DNA of 64,000 nucleotides from positions 446,703 through 510,702 of the forward strand of contig NZ_JH992944.1 of assembly GCF_000315485.1 (NCBI RefSeq), read 5' to 3'. The notes under the pieces are model-generated. The model saw only the letters and a program-made list of their open reading frames with translations, had not been told where the DNA came from and did not search any database. Both the position numbers and the translations under genes were made by a program. The stretch is from Bacteroides oleiciplenus YIT 12058. GTDB taxonomy: Bacteria > Bacteroidota > Bacteroidia > Bacteroidales > Bacteroidaceae. Positions 1-8,481 of the stretch are shown piece by piece; position 1 is the first letter of the stretch, and the number at the start of each line of letters is the position of its first letter.

Positions 1-95
1 CTATCGGATTTCATTACGATTTTCATTTGAGGCTTAATAGTAGCTTCTTGTGACTGCATACCAATGTAAGAAATTTGCAATGTTTTCGCAGAACT
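1..95 (-). CDS. Silent susC cassette A, 5' end only (runs off the window)
   Basis: This is the beginning of a SusC-family TonB-dependent transporter body read leftward and cut by the window edge. Its reverse complement is identical over all 95 bases to 14544-14638 inside the expressed susC. It encodes the S-A-K-T-L-Q-I-S-Y-I-G-M stretch at the end of the carboxypeptidase-like domain. It has no signal peptide or promoter: the sequence upstream (right side) is the non-coding 96-682 repeat. By analogy with the two silent cassettes to the right, a susC body and probably a susD should continue to the left. It becomes expressible only if an inversion joins it to the 5' end at 14343-14544. The identity with the expressed gene extends well past the 14-bp core, so these two cassettes are either recent duplicates or were homogenised by recombination. 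Confidence 0.8.
82..95 (-). repeat. Shufflon recombination site A
   Basis: The 14-bp core AGTTCTGCGAAAAC, read on the - strand. The same core is at 6167-6180 (-), 11492-11505 (-) and 14544-14557 (+), always at the same codons of susC. The - strand copies are preceded by CAT, the + copy by ACCA, so the identity starts at the A of the core. The exact crossover position is an inference. Confidence 0.75.
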
Positions 96-682
96 ATGGC
101 GATGCTATTAGATTGATAATCATTGATATATCCAAAACATGGGAACTTGATTTTAAATGATAATTATTTATAATATCCTGATTGATAAGCATCTATAAAA
201 TAGTAATTTGTCTTTATTTATACCATAATTATACTATATCGCTTACCTAAACGCCTTATTCCTAATATACTATAGTTCATTTGAGAATGCAAATGAACTA
301 TAAAACAAGTACTATGAGGTTTTACTAATAAACAAATGTATGAAATGATTTATAATTCCACCAAAATACCATTAATAGCGATATAAATAAAATGGGTGAA
401 GTATATTGTTCTGTTTTTTTATATAAGACTAGTCTGTACAACCAAATATATTACAAGTTGTTTTGTTTTTCTATAGAGCAAATGGTAGCATAAGAAAGAA
501 ACGAAAAATAGAACAAAGTCATTAATGAGCAAAGATAATCTTTGTGACCAGATAGTTTATCGGCTATATACAACTATTTCACAAAAAGAGTTTAATCTCG
601 GTTAAAAGCAAAGAGTCCGGTACATACCGAACTCTTTCTCAAATTAGTTGATAATCTACTGTCTAACTTTTGAGGTGCAGTT
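96..682. repeat. Shufflon upstream repeat, copy 1 (non-coding)
   Basis: About 590 bp without a credible gene, closely similar by eye to 6181-6769. Both copies lie between the truncated 5' end of one silent susC cassette and the 3' end of the next operon. Both end in the same hairpin terminator and the sequence TTTTGAGGTGCAGTT. This suggests that the cassette unit (upstream spacer, susC, susD, terminator) was duplicated as a block. The spacer supplies no visible promoter or signal peptide to the cassette it precedes. Confidence 0.7.
606..636 (-). terminator. Terminator of the 731-6165 cassette operon
   Basis: A 12-bp hairpin (611-622 with 625-636, one G-T mismatch) followed on the - strand by a T-rich run. 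It sits just after the stop of the lipoprotein gene ending at 731. The same hairpin recurs at 6695-6723 behind the neighbouring cassette. Confidence 0.7.
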
Positions 683-730
683 TACTTTTGGTATTCCCTC
701 TACAGTTAATATTATTCTGCAATAAATATT

Positions 731-1606
731 TTATGGCAAAGTAATAATGACAACTCCGTCTGAAGTAGCTCCGTTAAAACCACCGGAAAGTTCTTCAATA
801 TAATAATAAGGAGCCAATTGGATAGTCTTTTCATCAACTACCTTATTGAATTCAGTGGGTACTCCGGTAAAATTAGAAGGATGGTAAGCAAGGACATCAC
901 CACCACCAACATAATTCAAGCCAATAGCAAATTTATTGTAAAGAACAGCACCATCTTCAATCCAAAAATCTAAATTAGATACTCTGGCTGTTGAAAGCGT
1001 AAAGTCTCCAACTAAGTCAGCCGGTAACCCATTGGTATAGTATCCATTATAAGGTTCAACCACGCGATAACGGTCAAAACCTTCAGCCTTGAATACTTTT
1101 ACTTTGTTTGTACCTCCGAAGAAATAGTTATCCGTAAACGTCCCCTCTCCAAGCTCTTGCCAGTTATAATCTTTGCTTACTGTAAAAGAAGCCTGGGCAG
1201 ATCCGCTTATCGCAATATCTCCCTCCGGTACAGACAATGCTAATGTAACGGTTATTACTTGACTTATCTGTAAAGGGGTAACATCAACCGTTACAGTCGT
1301 TTTGTTTTCGCCGGCAGCAAAATTAAAGCCGGTAACAGTGCATCCCTCAAATGGCACTTTATTGAGTACAGCAGAAATAGTAATATCTCCACTATACGCT
1401 GAAGCTGTATTCGAACGAAGCAAATCTATTGTAAAAGTCGGCTCTGCAGGCGACACAACAACAACATCCAAAGATTTGGAAATAAAGGTAACTCCCTGCC
1501 CCTCTCCTTCAGTATACAAAGGCCCTTCTTGGTCTGTGCTACAAGCAGAGAACAGCAATACTGTCAAAAGAGACAATAAGACTGAAATTCTATTGATATA
1601 TTTCAT
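731..1606 (-). CDS. SusE/F-like outer-membrane lipoprotein of silent cassette B
   Basis: A 291-residue secreted lipoprotein, third gene of a susC-susD-lipoprotein unit. The start at 1606 (MKYINR) is preferred over an in-frame codon 36 bases earlier because it begins directly at the signal peptide. The lipobox is L-F-S-A-C with Cys22 as lipid anchor. Residues ~30-130 look like a beta-sandwich (DUF/Calx-beta-like) domain. The remaining half resembles the middle part of the lipoprotein at 19217, including a W-x-x-L-G-x-G-T-F-T-like start. Such proteins usually bind ligand at the cell surface beside SusD. It is separated from the susD stop by only a few overlapping bases, so it should be co-transcribed, and silent while cassette B lacks a promoter. 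Ligand unknown. Confidence 0.75.
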   Translation of the reverse strand: MKYINRISVLLSLLTVLLFSACSTDQEGPLYTEGEGQGVTFISKSLDVVVVSPAEPTFTIDLLRSNTASAYSGDITISAVLNKVPFEGCTVTGFNFAAGENKTTVTVDVTPLQISQVITVTLALSVPEGDIAISGSAQASFTVSKDYNWQELGEGTFTDNYFFGGTNKVKVFKAEGFDRYRVVEPYNGYYTNGLPADLVGDFTLSTARVSNLDFWIEDGAVLYNKFAIGLNYVGGGDVLAYHPSNFTGVPTEFNKVVDEKTIQLAPYYYIEELSGGFNGATSDGVVIITLP

Positions 1607-1638
1607 AATGTTTTTTCCTCTAAAGTTTGTAAAATGAA

Positions 1639-3189
1639 TCATTCTTTATAATCTCCCACCGGATTCTGGTCAGTTTTTACATCCATGTTCACATTACCGT
1701 CGAATTCACTCTGCGGAATAGTCAATACCCACATATAGCATTCCGGATCGTCTGTCGGACGATTACCCAGCAAGGCATCAGAAGGCCATCCCATAGCGGC
1801 TGTACGACGGAATCCTTGTTTCAGACGGCGTAAGTCATAGATACGTCCAAACTCACCCCATAACTCAACACGACGTTGTATAATGATTTCTTCGAGTAGC
1901 GAACCTGTATAATCGCTACTTGTAGCTCCCAGACTTGTGCCGGTCTTCGTGCAGGTATATCCTTCTACACGTTTGTCCATGACAGCTTTCAAATCCTCAA
2001 TGGCAGGTGCAGTTTCACCCAAACGGCATTCTGCTTCGGCAGCCGTCAGATACATTTCTTCTACACGCATCCAGATGTAATCTCCGGTCCAAGTTTGTCT
2101 GTCGGAGAACTTAAATTTCTCCTGCTGATAACCGCCGGACTTATTATTCTCATTTTCCGGATCCCACCATGCCTTACGGGCATCTGCCGGGTTAATCAAG
2201 CCATATAACTCTTTGCTAATCTGCTTACGGGCATCTGCTCCATACTTTCCGTCACCTCTCTCGTCGCAAGCATCCATATGAGTAAAGAAGCCGGCATACA
2301 TGGTAGATTGGTCGGAAATAATTTCAGCTCCCCACATCACATTACCAGCGGAAGAATCATTCAACCCAGAAAAGCTTGAAACTGGCAATACAGTGCAACC
2401 ACTAACCGCAATAGCATTTTTCGCTGCACTTTTGGCAGTAGCCCAGTCTTCCATAACCAATGCTATACGTGCCTTGAGTCCTAAAGCAACAGCATGGTTA
2501 ATGTGACTGACATGTTTCCGCTTTATTCCGTTCAGCATATCGACAGCTTTATTGATGTCCGAAGTAATCTGGTCGTAAACCTCTTGTACAGTCGCACGTG
2601 CCTTGCCCGCAGTACCTGCAACGGTTGGCTCAGTATAGATAGGGCAACACTGATCCGACTCATGTCCTTTATAAGTGCGGGCAAAACTTTGTGCCAGCAT
2701 GAAGTAAGAATAAGCACGTATGGCATAAGCCTGTCCTATCACATAGTTAATCTCCTCTGTTGTACCCTCTATTGTTTCTTCAGCAGCAATAATGTAGTTT
2801 GCATTAGAGACCCATGTGTAATAACCATTCCATAAATCGTAAGAACGCCATGCTCCGCTGGAATAGAAAGATTTTACGTTATAAAGGCAATCATACCAGA
2901 ACCAGCCACTACCTATAGCACTCATTACCATGTCCTCGCCCATAACATCAGCCATCAAATTATAAGAACTGATACCAAAGCTTTGGTGAGTGTTGCCTGT
3001 AGGAGACCAGGAAGCGTACATAGAACGATAGATACCATTCAGAGGAACCAACGCCGCATTGGCGTTTGCCAGCAAACCATCTCCGGACATAGAGTCGGTA
3101 GGAGCAGTTTGAAGTGCATCGTCCAAGCAGGACGACAAACTTGCACAACCCACAAAACCAGCAAAAATATATTTGAATATCTTTTTCAT
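1639..3189 (-). CDS. SusD/RagB-family nutrient-binding lipoprotein of silent cassette B
   Basis: A 516-residue SusD/RagB homologue of normal family length. Signal peptide with lipobox S-L-S-S-C (Cys21). The N-terminal half is rich in TPR-like helices, including the A-Y-A-I-R-A-Y-S-Y-F family motif. The C-terminal part carries R-V-E-E-M-Y-L and the typical R-R-V-E-L-W-G-E-F-G-R-I-Y-D-L-R-R segment. SusD proteins form the lid on the paired SusC barrel and capture the oligomeric nutrient. It lies 24 bp downstream of the silent susC at 3214 and overlaps the following lipoprotein reading frame region, forming one operon. Its expression should depend on inversion activating the susC in front of it. 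Confidence 0.92.
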   Translation of the reverse strand: MKKIFKYIFAGFVGCASLSSCLDDALQTAPTDSMSGDGLLANANAALVPLNGIYRSMYASWSPTGNTHQSFGISSYNLMADVMGEDMVMSAIGSGWFWYDCLYNVKSFYSSGAWRSYDLWNGYYTWVSNANYIIAAEETIEGTTEEINYVIGQAYAIRAYSYFMLAQSFARTYKGHESDQCCPIYTEPTVAGTAGKARATVQEVYDQITSDINKAVDMLNGIKRKHVSHINHAVALGLKARIALVMEDWATAKSAAKNAIAVSGCTVLPVSSFSGLNDSSAGNVMWGAEIISDQSTMYAGFFTHMDACDERGDGKYGADARKQISKELYGLINPADARKAWWDPENENNKSGGYQQEKFKFSDRQTWTGDYIWMRVEEMYLTAAEAECRLGETAPAIEDLKAVMDKRVEGYTCTKTGTSLGATSSDYTGSLLEEIIIQRRVELWGEFGRIYDLRRLKQGFRRTAAMGWPSDALLGNRPTDDPECYMWVLTIPQSEFDGNVNMDVKTDQNPVGDYKE

Positions 3190-3213
3190 ACTTGTTTTTA
3201 TCTTAAGTAAATA

Positions 3214-6165
3214 TTAGAAATTAATTTCGACACCTAATGACCAGGTCTTATTAGGCGAATAAGAGTAGCTTGTCTCACCGCTAAAGTTGTACTGCGGGTT
3301 CATGCCTTGTAAGTGAGTGAATAATGCCAAGTTATCTATAGAACCGAAAACACGTACAGAGCCCAATTTGGCCTTTTGCATCCACGCCTTTGGCAATGTG
3401 TATCCCAATGTAATATTCTTAATAGCAAAGTAAGACGCATCTACTAAGAAACGATCATTCGTTGTGCTTTTTCCTGCAATCTCAATACGGGGAACATCAG
3501 TGACATCACCCGGCTTCTGCCAACGACGCAACGCATGTTCATTCCATGCATTATTGTAGTACATATTATTCATAGAAGCACTGTACAAGCCATCATACAC
3601 CTTGCCTCCAATAGAATAGGTAGTCAAAATAGACAGGTCAACACCTCTCCAGGAAAGGTCGGTCCCAATACTACCATAAAGATCTGGAATACGGCTTCCC
3701 AAATAATACTTGCTTTTGGCTGCTTTTTCATAATCACTGCTGATACGTTCGTTAATCATGTTGCCTTCATCATCAGTGTCATATACCCAATACAATTGGG
3801 CACCGGTTGCGGGGTCAACACCTGCAGCTTTTGCCATATAGAATGTATTGATAGGCAAGCCTTCCTTGATACTATAAATACCATCGATTATTTCCGGAGT
3901 TTCTCCAGTCAGCTTTAACACCTTATTCTTTACTGTAGAGCCCATCCAAGTGACATTCCAAGTAAAGTTATTGGTCTTGACAGGAGTACCTTTGATTTCA
4001 AATTCAAAACCACTGTTACGCATGTCACCGACATTGGCATTATAGCCACTGAAACCTGTGGAAGTAGCCATAGGATAATTCAACAGCATGTCGGTAGTCT
4101 TCTTATTATAGTACTCAGCATTAATACTCAAGCGGTTGTCAAAGAAAGATGCTTCAACGCCAATATTGAAATTGCCGCTTTTTTCCCAGCTTACATTCTT
4201 ATTCTCCAATGTAGATACCAAGCCACCAATCTGGTTGGAATTTGCCCAACCCAGATCATAGAGACTCTGCCACAAATAATAGTCGCTGGTGTATACTCCA
4301 CCTGAAATCTTCAAAATGTCATCATTACCTTGCTGTCCGTAGCTAACTTTGAAAGAAAGATTGTTTATCCAACTGATATCTTCCATAAATGCCTCTTTGG
4401 AAATACGCCAGTTTCCACCGACTGACCAGAATGTACCCCAGCGGTTATCTTTATAGAAACGAGAAGAACCATCCGTACGGAGAGAAGCTGAGAAATAATA
4501 CTTCTCATCATAATTGTAGTTGAAACGTCCTAACCATGATTCGATGCGGTACTTATCTGTATAAGAGTCTGCATCGCTAAGAGTTGTACCCGGACGCAAT
4601 TCCAAAATACCATCCACCAAATTAGTCTTTGCAGCTTTCAGATATTCATATTGGTAAGCATAGAATTCATGACCAGCCATTACATCAAAATTATGAAGAC
4701 CAAAGGAGCGGTTCCACATCAACAGTTGATTGAAAGTGTAACTCTGCATACGAGTGCTGTATTTAGACAATAAACCACCGGCAGCAGCCTGATTGCCATG
4801 ATACATATTCATATAATTCATTTGAGATGCCTGGCGATAGTCCATACCAAAGTTTATAGCCAGTTTCAAGCCTTTTAATACTCCGAAATCATCCTTATCA
4901 GAGCCAAAAGTTAATCCAGTACGTAAACCGGCAACATCATTCTTTACGCTTGATTTATCATCCAGCAAGCCCCCCAACGGGTTATAATCAGAATAGCTAC
5001 CCGGTCGACCACTTTCACCATAATCTAATTGTGGACGGCCATCCTCTCCTAAAGCATTATTACCTTGTGCATCCTTTATATATACCGGGAAAAGCGGAGA
5101 TACAAACTGTGCGGAATACCACACATTAGATTGAGAACTACCAGTATATTGACTGTAGTTTGATACGGAATGCGTTAATGACGTATTTAGATTTGCGCTG
5201 AACCAGTCTGTCACTTCAGAGTTTATGTTAGCACGTGCACTGTAGCGTTGGAATCCGGTAGTTACCAAAATGCCATCTTCATTCAAGTATCCCAAAGAGA
5301 ACATGTATTTAGTTTTCTCGGTACCGCCAGTCAATGACAGTTGATGTTCGTGACGGAAAGCGTTATCCTTTTGAAGTGCATCCATCCATCTTTCATCCCA
5401 TGCGGAAGTTGCATCGGCACGCACTGTCCCAGTTGTTGGGTCAATGATATTGCTCCAGGTATAGTTCTTAAACGGATTATATTGTTCACCGCCCAACGTA
5501 CCGCTCAAGCTATTACGGGCAGCAGCTTCTGCATCAGCCCAAGCATATCCGTTAGTAAACGCAAAACCATTGCGCAAACCCTCGTAAGTCAACTGCACAT
5601 AATCTTTCTGACCAACCATGTCATACTCCTTAAGTGCACGTGAAGACCAACCTACAGTAGAACGCCAAGTAACTTGAGTCTTACCTTCTTTACCTTTCTT
5701 AGTAGTAATCATCACAACGCCATTAGCACCGCGGGCGCCATAAAGAGCACCGGCTGAAGCATCTTTTAGAACCGTCATCGATTCTATATCAGAGGGATTG
5801 ATGGAAGATAGTGTACCATCATAAGGAATGCCATCCACTACATATAGCGGATTCTGCGACGCATTAATAGAGCCATAACCACGAATTACAACCGAAGCTG
5901 ATTCACCCGGTTGGCCGGTTCCTGAAGTTGTCAAAAGACCAGTAGCTTGTCCTTCGAGTCCCTTTGATACATTTGTAATAGGACGAGATTGCAACTTCTT
6001 GTTGTCGATTGTAGAAGCCGATCCTGTAAATGAGGATTTCTTAGCCGTACCGTAAGCAACTACCATAACTTCATCAAGCATTTCAGAGTCTGATTTCATA
6101 AATACTTTCACAGAAGATTTGATAGCGACCTCTTGTGTTTGCATACCAATGTAAGAAATTTGCAA
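3214..6165 (-). CDS. Silent, 5'-truncated SusC-family TonB-dependent transporter (cassette B)
   Basis: A ~983-residue SusC body lacking signal peptide and most of the carboxypeptidase-like (CarboxypepD_reg-like) domain. The open frame runs back to the recombination site at 6167-6180 and hits an in-frame stop shortly beyond. Position 6165 is only a TTG, so no true start is implied. Visible parts are the E-M-L-D-E-V-M-V-V-A-Y-G-T-A-K-K linker, the plug domain with G-A-R-G-A-N-G-V, and a full 22-strand-type barrel ending in V-E-I-N-F. Length from the junction onward matches the expressed paralogue, so the body appears intact rather than decayed. Without promoter or export signal it should be silent until inversion joins it in frame to 14343-14544. 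Substrate unknown. Confidence 0.88.
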   Translation of the reverse strand: MQISYIGMQTQEVAIKSSVKVFMKSDSEMLDEVMVVAYGTAKKSSFTGSASTIDNKKLQSRPITNVSKGLEGQATGLLTTSGTGQPGESASVVIRGYGSINASQNPLYVVDGIPYDGTLSSINPSDIESMTVLKDASAGALYGARGANGVVMITTKKGKEGKTQVTWRSTVGWSSRALKEYDMVGQKDYVQLTYEGLRNGFAFTNGYAWADAEAAARNSLSGTLGGEQYNPFKNYTWSNIIDPTTGTVRADATSAWDERWMDALQKDNAFRHEHQLSLTGGTEKTKYMFSLGYLNEDGILVTTGFQRYSARANINSEVTDWFSANLNTSLTHSVSNYSQYTGSSQSNVWYSAQFVSPLFPVYIKDAQGNNALGEDGRPQLDYGESGRPGSYSDYNPLGGLLDDKSSVKNDVAGLRTGLTFGSDKDDFGVLKGLKLAINFGMDYRQASQMNYMNMYHGNQAAAGGLLSKYSTRMQSYTFNQLLMWNRSFGLHNFDVMAGHEFYAYQYEYLKAAKTNLVDGILELRPGTTLSDADSYTDKYRIESWLGRFNYNYDEKYYFSASLRTDGSSRFYKDNRWGTFWSVGGNWRISKEAFMEDISWINNLSFKVSYGQQGNDDILKISGGVYTSDYYLWQSLYDLGWANSNQIGGLVSTLENKNVSWEKSGNFNIGVEASFFDNRLSINAEYYNKKTTDMLLNYPMATSTGFSGYNANVGDMRNSGFEFEIKGTPVKTNNFTWNVTWMGSTVKNKVLKLTGETPEIIDGIYSIKEGLPINTFYMAKAAGVDPATGAQLYWVYDTDDEGNMINERISSDYEKAAKSKYYLGSRIPDLYGSIGTDLSWRGVDLSILTTYSIGGKVYDGLYSASMNNMYYNNAWNEHALRRWQKPGDVTDVPRIEIAGKSTTNDRFLVDASYFAIKNITLGYTLPKAWMQKAKLGSVRVFGSIDNLALFTHLQGMNPQYNFSGETSYSYSPNKTWSLGVEINF

Positions 6166-6166
6166 T

Positions 6167-6180
6167 GTTTTCGCAGAACT
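6167..6180 (-). repeat. Shufflon recombination site B
   Basis: The 14-bp core on the - strand. Identity with the expressed copy continues for about 27 bp into the coding side (to the codon for Met in Y-I-G-M-Q), then diverges. With site A it also shares GCC-AT immediately upstream. Confidence 0.75.
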
Positions 6181-6769
6181 ATGGCGACTATATACTATTG
6201 ATAATCAGAAATATGATAAAGCATGAGGAACTTAAATTGGAATAATTATTATCAATAATGCACTGATTAATAGAATCTTATAAAATAGCAGTATGTCTTT
6301 ATTCGTACTCTAATTATACTATACTGCTTATTTAAGTATTTGATATTTAATATATTCTGGATTGTTTAAGAATGCAAACGGAATATAAAACAAGTACTAT
6401 AAGGTTTTATTAATGAATAAATGTATGAAATGATTTATATTTCCACCAAAATACGATTAATAGCGATATAGACAATATGCATAGAGTGTATTGTCCTGTT
6501 TTTTATATAAGGCTAATGTGTATGATCAAATATATTACAAGTTGTTTGTTTTTTCTATGGGGTAAATGGTAGCATAAGAAGGAAACGAAAAATAGAACAA
6601 AGTGATTAATAAGCAAAGATAATTTTTGCAACCAGATAGTTTATCACCTATATATAACTATTTCATAAAAAAGAATTTAGTCTCGATTAAAAATAAAGAG
6701 TCCGGCGCAATACCGGACTCTTTCTCAAATTAGATTGATAATCTACTATCTAACTTTTGAGGTGCAGTT
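6181..6769. repeat. Shufflon upstream repeat, copy 2 (non-coding)
   Basis: Second copy of the ~590-bp spacer at 96-682, clearly related with many point differences and a few indels. No gene or convincing promoter reading into the silent susC is visible. It contains the terminator of the cassette C operon at its right end. Confidence 0.7.
6687..6723 (-). terminator. Terminator of the cassette C operon
   Basis: Perfect 11-bp hairpin (6695-6705 with 6713-6723) followed on the - strand by TTATTTTTAAT. Lies ~95 bp after the susD stop at 6817. Confidence 0.75.
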
Positions 6770-6816
6770 CACCTTGGACACACACCCTTTTTCATATAGC
6801 GATTATTCTCAGTTCA

Positions 6817-8460
6817 TCAATTCTGTACCGGTGTCGGTGGAATTGCGGCTTCATTATTATCAGCTGGAGTAATAGCCTTGTTTACTGCGGTTTCACATTC
6901 TGGAATTGTATAGATCAGAAGTGGTGATTCAGCAGCTATATCAGTAAATGTACTACCTGCAGGGAAGTTAGTTCCAATACGTTTGACAGGCTTTTTCAGA
7001 CGTAGGATATCGAATAATGAGAATCCCTCACCCCACAATTCAATGCGGCGTTGAAACCATACTTCATCTATAAATTCATCCAGATTCGTAGCTTTGCAAG
7101 TGTATGTTTCATCACGATAACCTTTCACAAAAGCTTCTAACTTTTGCTTCCCGGCTGCAAGATTGTCTCTACCGATAGCTTCGGCTTCAATAAGCAGCAT
7201 CTCTTCTACACGCATTAAAGGCCAATCTTGTGCATTGTCAGAGTTGGCAATCTGACCACCTTCGGGGCCAAACTTAACATTTACATAAGGTGAAAACATA
7301 GTTGAACCAAAAGCTCCGCTTACCCATCCGGCGGCATTCTGCGCACCATATGCATTAACTAAAGCATCAGAGTGGAGGTTTTCATCCACCCACCAAGTCT
7401 TGCGTACATCAGTAGTTGGTATTTCTGCCCATAACTTATTATTGATAGCTCTAAATGCTACATCTGTAGCACTTGCTGCGGTGGTATATCCCATGCCAGT
7501 AAGTGAACAAAGATGAGAGGGCCAGTTTACGATACCCGTCTTTACAACTCCATCTTCTGATGTAACAACTATACCCCAAATCCAAGAGGCATCATTGGCA
7601 TCGTAAAATTTGGGTACGCTTACTTCTGCTTTAGAGTAGGGGCGAGCACCGGCATATGCCTTAGCTGCGTCCGATGCCGCAGCAGACCAATTGCCCATAA
7701 GCAAGTTGGCGCGTGCGCGAAGGCCATAAGCAACTTCAGCCGTAATTTGTGCCTTGTCCTTACGAGTAACAGGGTTTTCTGATAAATAAGCAATTGCAGT
7801 GTTCAAATCAGCCATAATCTGAGTATAAACCTGTTCTACGGTTGCACGGGGATTGTTCAACTTCTCATCATCAGTCATAGTATCCAATACCAAAGGCACA
7901 CTTTTAGCTGATTCATGGCCAATATAGGTAAACTGGTAGGTCTGTACTAATTGCAGATAATCAAATGCACGTGAAGCCAGAGCCTGTCCGAAATAACTCT
8001 TTACCTGAGCTGTACGATTATCTTCCGGGAATGCAGCTGACAAAGTTGCAATACAGTCATTGGCTGTTTTCAGATGATTATAGTAGTTCTTCCAGATAAA
8101 TTCATTAAAGACAGAAGTTGTGATACGGTCTCTGAATTTTTGTGGAGAAATGTATTTGTTATAGCCAATAGCATCATTTTTACAGAGCATATCTTGCCCT
8201 GCCTGATCATAAACTATACATATTGCCGGGAAGCCATAATCAAAGTGGTAACCGGTAGTATTCGGGTTACCTAACGTTCCTAAAACATTTAATCCGCTTT
8301 TCAAACCATTCAACTCAGACTCAATGCGTTCAGGAATCATGGAGATAACTTCATCTTTTTGATCTTGCGTCATGGTAGAGCCTTCGGGATATTTATCCAG
8401 GTCGCACGCAGCCATCACAAAAACAGATGAAAGTAACAGTATACTCTTATTTATTTTCAT
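6817..8460 (-). CDS. SusD/RagB-family nutrient-binding lipoprotein of silent cassette C
   Basis: A 547-residue SusD homologue. Signal peptide with lipobox V-M-A-A-C (Cys19). Family features are the A-S-R-A-F-D-Y-L-Q helix, R-V-E-E-M-L-L-I-E-A-E-A, and the C-terminal R-R-I-E-L-W-G-E-G-F-S-L-F-D segment. It is 21 bp downstream of its susC partner at 8482. Unlike the other two cassettes it is not followed by a lipoprotein gene: a terminator comes next. It is as diverged from the other SusDs as expected for a different ligand specificity. It should be expressed only after inversion between 11492 and 14544. Confidence 0.92.
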   Translation of the reverse strand: MKINKSILLLSSVFVMAACDLDKYPEGSTMTQDQKDEVISMIPERIESELNGLKSGLNVLGTLGNPNTTGYHFDYGFPAICIVYDQAGQDMLCKNDAIGYNKYISPQKFRDRITTSVFNEFIWKNYYNHLKTANDCIATLSAAFPEDNRTAQVKSYFGQALASRAFDYLQLVQTYQFTYIGHESAKSVPLVLDTMTDDEKLNNPRATVEQVYTQIMADLNTAIAYLSENPVTRKDKAQITAEVAYGLRARANLLMGNWSAAASDAAKAYAGARPYSKAEVSVPKFYDANDASWIWGIVVTSEDGVVKTGIVNWPSHLCSLTGMGYTTAASATDVAFRAINNKLWAEIPTTDVRKTWWVDENLHSDALVNAYGAQNAAGWVSGAFGSTMFSPYVNVKFGPEGGQIANSDNAQDWPLMRVEEMLLIEAEAIGRDNLAAGKQKLEAFVKGYRDETYTCKATNLDEFIDEVWFQRRIELWGEGFSLFDILRLKKPVKRIGTNFPAGSTFTDIAAESPLLIYTIPECETAVNKAITPADNNEAAIPPTPVQN

Positions 8461-8481
8461 ATTTTCTTGCTTATTAAAGGG

